Source of the DNA: Streptomyces acidiscabies
GTDB taxonomy: Bacteria > Actinomycetota > Actinomycetes > Streptomycetales > Streptomycetaceae
Assembly (NCBI RefSeq): GCF_020010905.1
Contig: NZ_JAGJBY010000001.1
Location: 4,050,001 to 4,114,000 of the forward strand
Direction of reading: 5' to 3'
DNA: 64,000 nt
Made by a program: the position numbers and the translations under genes. Below, piece by piece: positions 42,654-51,109 of this stretch. The notes beneath the pieces are model-generated. The model saw only the letters and a program-made list of their open reading frames with translations, was not told the origin of the DNA and ran no database searches. The first letter of the stretch is position 1. Every line of letters starts with the position of its first letter.

Positions 42654-45600
42654 ATGGGTTACACGATTCCGGGTTGGCTGGATGAGGTTCTGGACTTCAT
42701 CGGGATCAAGTTCCCGAACGTGGACGAGGACGATTACCGCGAGATGGCCACGGCGATGCGGGAGTTCGCGGAGAACTTCGAGGGGCATGGCGCGGACGCG
42801 CATCTGGCGTTCGCGCGGATCCTGTCGTCGTCCGAGGGCTGGGCCGTGGACGCGATGGAGCGGCACTGGGGCCAGGTGAAGGCCGGTCATCTGGAGAAAC
42901 TCCCCGAGCTGGCGCGGCTGTTCGCGGACGCGTGCGATGTCCTGGCGGACATTGTCTTCGGGATGAAGACGAAGGCGGAGGCCGAACTCGCGATCATGGC
43001 GGGGTCGGTGGGCCTGTCCATCGGGCTGGCGTGGGTGACGGGGGGTCTGTCGGCGGTGCTGGGCGCGGCGGAGATCGCGGCGATGCGGCAGGTGGTCAAG
43101 CGGATCGTCGACGAGGCGGTGGACCGGATCGTCGACGAGGTGATCGCGAAGGTGACGGAGCCGGTCAACGCGAAGCTGGAGGCGATGGTCGAGGACATGG
43201 TGCTCGACCTGGCGGAGGGCGCGTTCTCGATGCCGGACAGCGCCGGCGGGTCCGGTGGCAAGGGTGGGCACGGCGGTATGCAGATCGCCTCGGCCGGAGG
43301 CGGGGGTGGCGGGACCGGCGGAGGCGGTGCGGAGAAGGTCACCCGGATCGACCACACCGAGTTCGAGGGCGGCGCTGGCAAAGTCGCCTGGCACGGCGGG
43401 GAGTTGCGGGTGGCGGCGTCCTCGCCGCTGGGGCGGGCCAGGGGTGCGTTCGGGCGGAGCAAGGGCCGCGACCCGTTCACGCAGGCGTTCGACAGCGTGC
43501 TGCACGGCGGACTGAAGGGTACGGAGAAGGCCCTCGACAAGGTCGCCAAGCACATCACGGAGACGATCCCGGAGCGCACGCGTGCGGCTTCGCGGCTGCA
43601 CAAGAACACCGACCTCGGCGTCGCCGACCGGGCCAGGAGCGTCGATGTCGGCAAGCACGACGCCGGCGGCTCGGACCACACGCGCCCGGCCGGCACCGGC
43701 AAGCCCCTGCCCGGGTCTACGAAGGACGTCCTGGCCGACGCCCGTGGGAAGGCCGTCTCCCTGGACCGGCGTCACTGCAAGACCGACCCGGTCGACGTCG
43801 CGAGCGGCGAGATGGTGCTCTCCCAGACGGACCTCGGCCTGCCGGGCATCCTGCCGCTGGTGCTGCGGCGCACGCACATCTCCGGTTACCGCTACGGCCG
43901 TTGTTTCGGTCCGAGCTGGGCCTCGACGCTCGACGAACGCCTGGAGCTGACAGGACAGGGCGCGGTCTGGGCGCGCGAGGACGGCTCGCTCCTCGTCTAC
44001 CCCCGGCTGCCGACCGCCCCGGACGAGCCGGTCCAGCCGGTCGAGGGCGAGCGGATCCCGCTCACCCATGAGGGACGCAGCGTGCTCGGCGAAGTCACCT
44101 ACACCACCCGCGACCCGCACTCCGGGCGAATACGCCGGTTCACCGGCAGCCCGTACACCTCTGGCGGCCTGTACTGGCTCACCGGGATCGAGGACCGCAA
44201 CGGCAACACCCTGGAGATCGTCCGCGACGACGAGGGGCTGCCCGTGGCCGTCGCTCACCACGGCGGCTACGACGTACGAGTTTCCTGCGACCGGACGAGC
44301 GGTCACGTGACCGCCCTGGAACTGCGTACGGAGACCGGCCCCATCACGGTCTCCTCGTTCGACTACACCGGCGACGACCTGACCGAGATCACGTCCTTCG
44401 CCGACACCGCAGCGCTGTGCTTCACCTACGACGACGAGCACCGGGTGACGTCGTGGACCGACCGCAACGGCCACACCTATACGTACGTGTACGACGCGGC
44501 CGGCCGGGTCGTGGAGACCGTCGGCCCCGACGGAGCGCTCTCCTCGCGTTTCGAGTACGACAGTTCCGAACGCGTCACCCGGTTCACCGACTCGACGGGC
44601 GCGGTCACCGTCACCCGGTTCAACGCGCTCGGCCAGACCGTCTCCGAGACCGACCCGCTCGGCCACACCGTCCACTCCGTGTGGGACCGCCACGACAACC
44701 TGCTGGAGCGCACCGACCAGGTCGGCGACACCGCCCGCTTCACCTGGGACGAGCGCGGCAACCTGGCGGAGATCCGGTTCCCGGACGGCAGCACGTCGAC
44801 CACCCGCTACAACGCGCTCGACCTGCCGGAGGAGATCACCGGCACTGATGGCACGACCTGGCGCCAGACCTTCGACGAGCGCGGCAACCGCACCCGCATC
44901 ACCGCACCGGACGGCACCGAGACCCACTTCACCTACGACGCACGCGGCGCGCTCCTGACGGTGACCGACCCCGTCGGCGCGAGCGAGCGCTTCACGCACG
45001 ACGCGGCGGGTCTGGTGCTCTCCCGCACGGACGCCCTCGGCCACACCGCGTCGTCGGGGCGTGACGCCTTCGGCCGCCCCGTCCGGTTCACCGCTCCCGG
45101 CGGCGCGACCACCCACCTGGAATGGCTTCCCCAGGGCTGGCTCGCCCGGCGCACCGCACCGGACGGCTCCGTCGAGCGCTGGACCTGGGACGCGGAGGGC
45201 AACTGCACCTCGCATACCGACGCCTGCGGAGCCGTCACCCGTTTCGAGTACACACACTTCGACCGGCTCGCAGCCCGGACCGGCGCGGACGGCGCCCGCT
45301 ACACGTTCGTCTACGACACCGAACTACGCCTCACCGAAGTCCTCAACCCGCAGGGACTGAAGTGGAGTTACACCCACGACGCGGCCGGCAACCTGACCTC
45401 CGAGTCCGACTTCGACAGCCGCACGGTCACCTACACGTACGACCCGGCCGGCCGCCCCGTCGCTCGCACGACCCCGTCCGGCGCCCGGATCACCAGCGAG
45501 TACGACGCGATGGGCCGCGTCACCGCCAAGGACGTCGAGGGCCGCCGTACCCACTACACGTACGACGCGGCCGGCCGCATCCGCTCACTGGCCTCGCCCA

Positions 45601-47336
45601 CCTCGACGCTCACCCTGGAACGCGACACGCTCGGCAGGGTCGTCGCCGAGACCGTCGACGGACGCACGGTCCGGTTCGCCTACGACGCCGCCGGACGCCG
45701 TACCACCCGCATCACCCCCACCGGCGCCGTGACCCACTCCACCCACGACGCGGCCGGCAACCGCACCGAACTGCTCAGCAACGGCCACGCCCTGGCCTTC
45801 ACCCACGACGCGTGGGGCAAGGAACTCACCCGCAGCCTCGGCCCCGCGGACGCCCCGGTCACCCTCGCCTCGGGGTGGAACGACATGGGCCGCCTCACCG
45901 CACAGCACCTGACCGCCGGCACCCGGACCCTGCACGCCCGTACCTACGGCTACCGGGCCGACGGCTGTCTGGAACGCGTCTCCGACGGACCCCACGGCAC
46001 GACCCGCAGCTTCCGCCTCGACCCGGTCGGCCGCCCGCTGAGCGTCACGGCGGAGAACTGGACGGAGACGTACGCCTACGACAGCGCCGGCAACGAGACC
46101 CACGCGGCATGGCCGGACCGGGCTGCGCGCCCCGAAGGCCGCGGTACACGCGTCTACGAGGGCACCCGGGTCCTGGCCGCCGGACGCATCCGCTACGCGT
46201 ACGACGCCGCCGGACGCACCGTCCTGCGCCGGAAGACCCGCCTGTCGAAGAAACCGGACACCTGGCACTACACCTGGGACGACGAGAACCGGCTTGTCGC
46301 CTGCACCACCCCCGACGGCGCCCGCTGGACCTACACCTACGACCCGCTGGGACGCCGCACCGCCAAACACCGCATGGCCGAGGACGGACACGCTGTCGCG
46401 CACTCCGTGTACTTCACCTGGGACGGCACCCGGCTGGCCGAACAGACCGACACCGCCCACCAGGTCGCCACGACCTGGGACTACGACGGCCACCGCCCGC
46501 TGACCCAGTACGAACGCCGCCTCGACCCCGGCTCACCGGACGACGTCGACGCCCGCTTCTTCGCGATCGTCACGGACCTGGTCGGTGCCCCCAGCGAACT
46601 CGTCGACGAGCACGGCACGGTCGCCTGGCACGGCCGGTCCACGGTCTGGGGAGCCACGAGCTGGAACCGGGGTGCGGAGGCGTACACACCACTGCGCCTT
46701 CCCGGCCAGTACGACGACGCCGAGACCGGCTTCCACTACAACTACCAGCGTCACTACGACCCCGACACCGCGCGCTACACCAGCCCCGACCCGCTCGGCC
46801 TGGGACCCGCCCCCAACCCGGTCGCCTACGTCACCAACCCGCACACCCGCATGGACCCCGAGGGCCTGATCGCCAAGGGATGCACGGAGAACGGCGGTTG
46901 GTACAGCGGCCTGAAACCCGCGAACCTCCTCAACGACAAAAAGGAACGGCGCAACCCCGTCGACCAGGAGATCAACCACATCCCCGCCAAAGCCTCCTAC
47001 TCCCACTTGGACGTGGCCGGCTTCCGGACGGACAAGAACGGTGGCGGCGCCGGCATGGGCCCCGCGATCCGCATGGACGCCGAGGACCACCGGGAGCTGA
47101 CGAGCACCGGCTCCAGCAAGGAGAGCGAACAATGGCGGGCGAACCAACGGCAGTTGATCGACGCGGGACGCTGGGACGAGGCCATGAAAATGGACATCGA
47201 CGAGATACGCGAGCTCTACGGCGACAAGTACGACACCCACATCAAGGACATGGTCGACAGCCTGGCGAGCAACAGGAAATTCCAGGCCATGCTGACCGCG
47301 AAGGGGTGGACGATAAACTACGACATCCTGAAATGA
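42654..47336 (+). CDS. YD-repeat (Rhs) polymorphic toxin with nuclease-like C-terminus
   Basis: A 1560-residue protein. Residues 1-180 are helical (MGYTIPGWLDEVLDFIGIKF, FAENFEGHGADAHLAFARIL), with a hydrophobic patch near 120-150, and resemble the WXG/ESX-like heads of type VII-exported toxins. A Gly-rich linker (about 190-225) follows. The DUF6531 prefix starts near 375 (KTDPVDVASGEMVLSQTDLG). About 20 or more YD repeats span 500-1370, and the Rhs core ends with RYTSPDPLGLGPAPNPVAYV near 1373-1392. The toxin tip (about 1405-1560) carries EINHIPAKASY (near 1439) and DAEDHRELTSTGSS (near 1476), an HNH/Endo VII-like pattern. The ATG has GGGAGG upstream. The probable immunity gene follows 26 bp later. 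Confidence 0.9.
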   Translation: MGYTIPGWLDEVLDFIGIKFPNVDEDDYREMATAMREFAENFEGHGADAHLAFARILSSSEGWAVDAMERHWGQVKAGHLEKLPELARLFADACDVLADIVFGMKTKAEAELAIMAGSVGLSIGLAWVTGGLSAVLGAAEIAAMRQVVKRIVDEAVDRIVDEVIAKVTEPVNAKLEAMVEDMVLDLAEGAFSMPDSAGGSGGKGGHGGMQIASAGGGGGGTGGGGAEKVTRIDHTEFEGGAGKVAWHGGELRVAASSPLGRARGAFGRSKGRDPFTQAFDSVLHGGLKGTEKALDKVAKHITETIPERTRAASRLHKNTDLGVADRARSVDVGKHDAGGSDHTRPAGTGKPLPGSTKDVLADARGKAVSLDRRHCKTDPVDVASGEMVLSQTDLGLPGILPLVLRRTHISGYRYGRCFGPSWASTLDERLELTGQGAVWAREDGSLLVYPRLPTAPDEPVQPVEGERIPLTHEGRSVLGEVTYTTRDPHSGRIRRFTGSPYTSGGLYWLTGIEDRNGNTLEIVRDDEGLPVAVAHHGGYDVRVSCDRTSGHVTALELRTETGPITVSSFDYTGDDLTEITSFADTAALCFTYDDEHRVTSWTDRNGHTYTYVYDAAGRVVETVGPDGALSSRFEYDSSERVTRFTDSTGAVTVTRFNALGQTVSETDPLGHTVHSVWDRHDNLLERTDQVGDTARFTWDERGNLAEIRFPDGSTSTTRYNALDLPEEITGTDGTTWRQTFDERGNRTRITAPDGTETHFTYDARGALLTVTDPVGASERFTHDAAGLVLSRTDALGHTASSGRDAFGRPVRFTAPGGATTHLEWLPQGWLARRTAPDGSVERWTWDAEGNCTSHTDACGAVTRFEYTHFDRLAARTGADGARYTFVYDTELRLTEVLNPQGLKWSYTHDAAGNLTSESDFDSRTVTYTYDPAGRPVARTTPSGARITSEYDAMGRVTAKDVEGRRTHYTYDAAGRIRSLASPTSTLTLERDTLGRVVAETVDGRTVRFAYDAAGRRTTRITPTGAVTHSTHDAAGNRTELLSNGHALAFTHDAWGKELTRSLGPADAPVTLASGWNDMGRLTAQHLTAGTRTLHARTYGYRADGCLERVSDGPHGTTRSFRLDPVGRPLSVTAENWTETYAYDSAGNETHAAWPDRAARPEGRGTRVYEGTRVLAAGRIRYAYDAAGRTVLRRKTRLSKKPDTWHYTWDDENRLVACTTPDGARWTYTYDPLGRRTAKHRMAEDGHAVAHSVYFTWDGTRLAEQTDTAHQVATTWDYDGHRPLTQYERRLDPGSPDDVDARFFAIVTDLVGAPSELVDEHGTVAWHGRSTVWGATSWNRGAEAYTPLRLPGQYDDAETGFHYNYQRHYDPDTARYTSPDPLGLGPAPNPVAYVTNPHTRMDPEGLIAKGCTENGGWYSGLKPANLLNDKKERRNPVDQEINHIPAKASYSHLDVAGFRTDKNGGGAGMGPAIRMDAEDHRELTSTGSSKESEQWRANQRQLIDAGRWDEAMKMDIDEIRELYGDKYDTHIKDMVDSLASNRKFQAMLTAKGWTINYDILK

Positions 47337-47362
47337 CGTCGTGAAGGAACGAGGAGTCGGCC

Positions 47363-47857
47363 GTGGACCTGGTTCTCGACCCGCCGCACGGAGTCGCGCC
47401 GATCCTGCTGGGCATGACGTTCGACGAGGCACTCGCCGCGGTACCCGGCTGGGGCGAACCCCGTGTGCTGCGGCGCCCGAGCCGCAACTCGGCGAAAGCG
47501 TCCTGGACCCTCGACCACGTCGGCGTACAGGCGCTGGCCGAAGGCGGAACCCGCATCACCGCGATCGAACTGTGGTGGCCCGGCGAAGGCCGTACCTCCA
47601 CCACCCGTGTCCTGCTCGACGGGGACGAGGTGTTCACCACCCCCGCTGCGGACCTCTTCCACCGCGCCGCCGAACGGGGCTGGACGCTCGACACGTCCCA
47701 GCCCGAGTACCCCGTGATCCCCGGCGTGTCACTGGGCTTCACCCGCCAGACCTCCCAGGAGGTCGAACGGGACGCCGACGGCTTGCCGACATACGTCACC
47801 TCGGTCCTTGTCGCGGGCAAGGACTACTACAACTACCGCTACGAGAACCAGGATTGA
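47363..47857 (+). CDS. Probable immunity protein of the Rhs toxin
   Basis: A 164-residue acidic protein starting 26 bp after the toxin stop on the same strand (GTG start, GGAG upstream). It begins MDLVLDPPHGVAPILLGMTF, similar in style to other small immunity proteins (…GVGPIRLGMT.EEA...), and holds ITAIELWWPGEG and SLGFTRQTSQEVERD. No membrane segment is seen, so it should act in the cytoplasm, as required against a nuclease. Identification rests on position and on this N-terminal resemblance. Confidence 0.7.
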   Translation: MDLVLDPPHGVAPILLGMTFDEALAAVPGWGEPRVLRRPSRNSAKASWTLDHVGVQALAEGGTRITAIELWWPGEGRTSTTRVLLDGDEVFTTPAADLFHRAAERGWTLDTSQPEYPVIPGVSLGFTRQTSQEVERDADGLPTYVTSVLVAGKDYYNYRYENQD

Positions 47858-47926
47858 TCTGCCCGACCTATCCTCCCCTTTGAATTCCTGGCCGCCGTCG
47901 GGACCGAGCAACGGCTCTTCCTCATG

Positions 47927-48424
47927 TCAGGCGAACGGGTTCTCTGTAAGCCGGTCGTCGGAGGTGGCGGCTTGCAGGAGTTCGGGAAGGTCTCCGGGGT
48001 CGGCGTTGCGCTGGTCGAGCCACCATCCCGCACGGGTGATCAGACGGGCTTCGTTCTCCAGCGACTCCCATTCCTCTTCGGTGTGTTCGCCTTCGGCGAC
48101 GAGGGTGGTGTAGGCGGCGGTGAGGAGTTGGTGGCGGCAGCGGACGGCCCAGGGGACGGCGCGTTCGGTGCCGTCGAGTGGGGGCATGTGGTGGTGTTCG
48201 GCCCAGGTGTTGGCTTCGGCCTGTTCGGTGGCTCGTTGTTCGGTGAGCCAGGTGTCCTTCGAGGCGGTATCGGTGGTGCGGGAGGCGCGCCAGCAGTCGG
48301 TGCAGGGGCTGCGGGTGAGCCAGTCGGCGAAGCCGGCGCGGCGGTCGGCTGGGCGGTCGGAGAGGTCGCGGTCTGCGGTGTGTCCGCAGGAGTGGGTGAT
48401 GGTCCAGGTGGTGGGTACGGTCAC
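47927..48424 (-). CDS. Plasmid-type hypothetical protein with putative zinc site
   Basis: A 165-residue protein starting at a GTG (48422-48424). The N-terminal WTITHSCGHTADRDLSDRPA plus SPCTDCWRA gives a C-x-H ... CxxC set, which could hold zinc. The C-terminal half is helical and acidic (AEGEHTEEEWESLENEARLI). Proteins with this CGHT start are common on Streptomyces plasmids and ICEs. It could associate with nucleic acid. Function unknown. Confidence 0.7.
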   Translation of the reverse strand: MTVPTTWTITHSCGHTADRDLSDRPADRRAGFADWLTRSPCTDCWRASRTTDTASKDTWLTEQRATEQAEANTWAEHHHMPPLDGTERAVPWAVRCRHQLLTAAYTTLVAEGEHTEEEWESLENEARLITRAGWWLDQRNADPGDLPELLQAATSDDRLTENPFA

Positions 48425-48570
48425 GGGTGATTCCAGACGGGCAGTGGGTCAGCGGGTGCGGGAGGGGAGCGAAGGGAGCGGAGCCGGTGGGGGAGAGGCA
48501 GCCGGTGTGCTCCTGGCCGATGGCCGTGAAGTGGCCGAGCGAGCAGGGCTGTTGGCCATGGCTATCGCAC

Positions 48571-49653
48571 TCATCGGGGGGGCGCCCCGGTCGGTGGGCG
48601 GCGGGAGGGACCTGCGGGGAGCGGTGCGCGACGGCTTCGGCGAGGGCGGGCTCCACGGCGACGGTGTGACCGGTCTCGTGGAGGGTCCGGACGGTGCCGG
48701 CGACAGTTGTCAGGGCGTCGAGGTGGGCGGGGAGTGTGTAGACGTCGAGGGACGGCTGGTACTCCCAGCCGAGGGCACGCAGGGCGTAGTCGCTGGGTGT
48801 GAGGGCCTGCCGCAGCTCGGCGGTGGCGTGGGCGAGGACACCGGTCCGGGCGGAGAAGACCGCGCGGTCCCAGGCGGGCAGCGGGCAGCAGGAGGGAGCG
48901 GATGCTCTGCGCTGAGGCGTTGGCGTCGGCGGTCACAGGAAGCGGTGCCGGGCCGGGGACGGGGCTGTCGGGGGTGAGATGCAGGCGGGCCGGGAGGAAG
49001 GTGAAGGCGGTCGTGTCCCGGTAGGGGCCGGCGTCCTGGACGAGCAGGACACGGTGGCGCGGGCCGGTCAGGAGCGCGGCGCGGGCTGCCGAGGCGGAGA
49101 CTTTGCGGCCGGTGTCGGACCCGGTGCTCCACAGGGTGTGGAAGAGCCGCCAGTGGGCGAAGGAGTCGAGGTTCAGGGACGTGGTGGTCCAGGCGCCGGG
49201 GAGCGTGGCGGTGACGGTCCCGGCGTAGGCGGTGAAGGCGTGGTCGAGGCGTGCTGCCTCGGAGGGTTCCAGCGCCGCCCGCGCACGGACGAGATGGTCC
49301 TCCCAGCCGGAGAGGAACATGCTGAAACGGCCTGCGGCGTGCTCCGGGGTGGACGCCGTGTTGAGGAGGACGACGGTCGGTTCCCGTATCGCCGCGGCCG
49401 TGTTGTCGGGCAGGTCGGTGGGGCGCAGCGGTCCGACGAGGTAGCGGTGGGCATCGGGGTCGGTGCGCGGGACGATGACGAACTCGGTGCCGCCGGGGGT
49501 GGTCAGCAGAGCTGCTTCCGACGCCTTGTCCAGGGCCTCGTGTAGGCGGGTGCCGAAGCCCCAGAGCGTGTGTCCCTCCGGTCGTGCCGGTGTGGCGGTC
49601 CAGCCCAGCTCGGCGGCGAGGGCGGTGGCGAAACGGGTGAGGTCAGAGGCCAT
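48571..49653 (-). pseudogene. Hypothetical mobile-element gene with C-terminal frameshift
   Basis: The first 250 residues (start ATG at 49651-49653, AAGGA upstream) read as a coherent protein: MASDLTRFATALAAELGW, VIVPRTDPDAHRYLVGPLRP, VTATLPGAWTTTSLNLDSFA. Near 48890 the original frame turns into Arg/Pro-rich nonsense. The alternative frame continues sensibly: LPAWDRAVFSARTGVLAHAT, TPSDYALRALGWEYQPSLDV, YTLPAHLDALTTVAGTVRTL, AVEPALAEAVAHRSPQ. So a single-base shift separates two halves of one gene. Either the gene is inactive or the sequence has an error here. Function unknown. Confidence 0.65.
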
Positions 49654-49718
49654 AAGTCGTCCTTTCGGCAGAGCGAGAATGCGGAGATCGGGCGGTTTGG
49701 CCGCGCCGGAGATCGGTG

Positions 49719-49985
49719 CTAGAGGCGTCCACGCGAGCGGGGTGCGGCAGGAGGGATGGACGCTGCCGAGGCTGACGGGGAATCGGCAGGGTCACCGTGC
49801 TGATCGCCGGCGGATCGGGCCAGGGCCGCCTGGACACGTCCCGGGCACGCAGACTGGTCGACGCCGGTCCAGTTGGCCAGGTGATCAGCGGCCCTCGCCA
49901 ACGCTGCGCCGCTGTAGCCGAGTTCGTCAGCTAAGCGCTGGCCTTCGGAATTACGGATCTCGTGGGCTCGTTTCGGCGCACTCAT
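49719..49985 (-). CDS. Small hypothetical protein
   Basis: An 88-residue frame with MSAPKRAHEIRNSEGQRLAD and ELGYSGAALARAADHLANWT, a plausible helical protein, followed by an Ala/Ser/Pro-rich tail. There is no convincing ribosome site, and the upstream frame is open. It lies just upstream of the frameshifted gene on the same strand. Weakly supported. Confidence 0.4.
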   Translation of the reverse strand: MSAPKRAHEIRNSEGQRLADELGYSGAALARAADHLANWTGVDQSACPGRVQAALARSAGDQHGDPADSPSASAASIPPAAPRSRGRL

Positions 49986-50286
49986 CACTGAGCTGGTGAC
50001 TGCGGGGTTTATACGAACGCTGAAAGTCGCCGGGGTTCGCGCTATGCCGGAGAGTCGAGGTATCCCGATGACGGCTGACTGACGCTCCAGGAACGGGAGT
50101 GAGTAAGTCTGGCTGGCATGGCCGTTTTCTACTGGACCGCTGCCGGCAGATTTGAGGGAATGATTAATTCCACGGCCGGGAATCGGACAAACAGTGGAAG
50201 GTTCGCGCCATGGTTCTTGTGTGGCGCCTGCGAACCTACGAGGGTGGTCGGCGGTACGACACGCATTCGATTCTTCTTGGGGGGAA
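49986..50286. other. Intergenic stretch of about 300 bp
   Basis: The stretch is less GC-rich than its surroundings and holds GGAATGATTAATTCC (50157-50171), an imperfect palindrome that may belong to a promoter for the next gene. No gene was seen. Confidence 0.4.
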
Positions 50287-50751
50287 ATGAAGGCGCGTTT
50301 TATCGTCCCGCTTCTCGCGGCGGGGGCTCTGTTGGTCCCGGCTGCTGCGGCGTCGGCTGCTCCGGGCGGCAGCACGGGGAGGGCCGTCGCGAAGACTGCC
50401 GCCTTTCCCGTGTGGTGCACGTTCCAGGGCGAGAAACCGTTCCAGGTCACCCAAGGTGGCCCGCTGTACGGCCAGGGCCATTACACGGGTTGCTCGACTC
50501 CGGCGCCCGACCAGTGCCGGGTCCAGGTCGATCTTCAGGTGTACGTGCGCGACGGGTACTGGCGCGCGGTGAAACACAAGGACAGTGGGTGGACGAGGTG
50601 CAGCGGGCGCTACACCACTCCAGGGCTCACGTGCGTGCATGATAGAGAAAGGGAGACGTACAACACTCAGGTAATCTTGCAGGTCGAATACAACGGACGC
50701 TTCAGTGAACCCGGAATCGCGGACTCGAACAACACGGTGATCGACTGCTGA
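50287..50751 (+). CDS. Small secreted protein
   Basis: A 154-residue protein with a signal peptide (residues 1-28, KARFIVPLLAAGALLVPAAA then ASAAPGG as a cleavage region). The mature part is Tyr- and Cys-rich, with cysteines at FPVWCTF, YTGCST, DQCRV, TRCSG, LTCVH and the C-terminal Cys. The even number suggests three disulphides. The ATG has GGGGGGAA upstream. The family is not recognised. A terminator hairpin follows. Confidence 0.75.
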   Translation: MKARFIVPLLAAGALLVPAAAASAAPGGSTGRAVAKTAAFPVWCTFQGEKPFQVTQGGPLYGQGHYTGCSTPAPDQCRVQVDLQVYVRDGYWRAVKHKDSGWTRCSGRYTTPGLTCVHDRERETYNTQVILQVEYNGRFSEPGIADSNNTVIDC

Positions 50752-50766
50752 AGTCTGTTCACCCGT

Positions 50767-50798
50767 AACGGCCTGCCGGACTGATTCGGTAGGCCGTT
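50767..50798 (+). terminator. Rho-independent terminator after the secreted protein gene
   Basis: AACGGCCTGCC and GGTAGGCCGTT form an 11-bp stem with one mismatch (50767-50777 with 50788-50798), followed by TTTC. Confidence 0.8.
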
Positions 50799-50836
50799 TT
50801 CGGCTTCGGTCGCACAAATGAAAGCGAGGTAATAGC

Positions 50837-51109
50837 ATGCACGTTCATTTCGAAGCAGTAGACCCAGAGAAAATGATCAGGTTCTGGGGCGGCATTCCGG
50901 GTTGGGGTGGGTACAGCGTCGGCGCAGCGAAGTCTCCGGCTGTGCTACCGGTCGTCACCGTCCTTGTCGGAACGATCGCCGAGCAGGTCCAGACACTGAT
51001 CGCCAGGGGCGCCTCTCTCGTGGAACCTCACGATCGTATGCACGCGCTGATGACGGATCCGGAAGGCAACAGGTTCATGGTGGTGCTCGACCCCGATCAC
51101 GAAGCATGA
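50837..51109 (+). CDS. Short glyoxalase/VOC-like protein, probably a fragment
   Basis: A 90-residue frame that ends IARGASLVEPHDRMHALMTD and PEGNRFMVVLDPD, which is the C-terminal end of a vicinal-oxygen-chelate (glyoxalase-like) domain. Half of the usual double beta-alpha-beta module is missing, and the front (MHVHFEAVDPEKMIRFWGGI) is a shortened version. Its end overlaps the end of the convergent VirB4-like gene by 35 bp. It is probably a decaying gene brought in with the neighbouring element. Confidence 0.55.
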   Translation: MHVHFEAVDPEKMIRFWGGIPGWGGYSVGAAKSPAVLPVVTVLVGTIAEQVQTLIARGASLVEPHDRMHALMTDPEGNRFMVVLDPDHEA

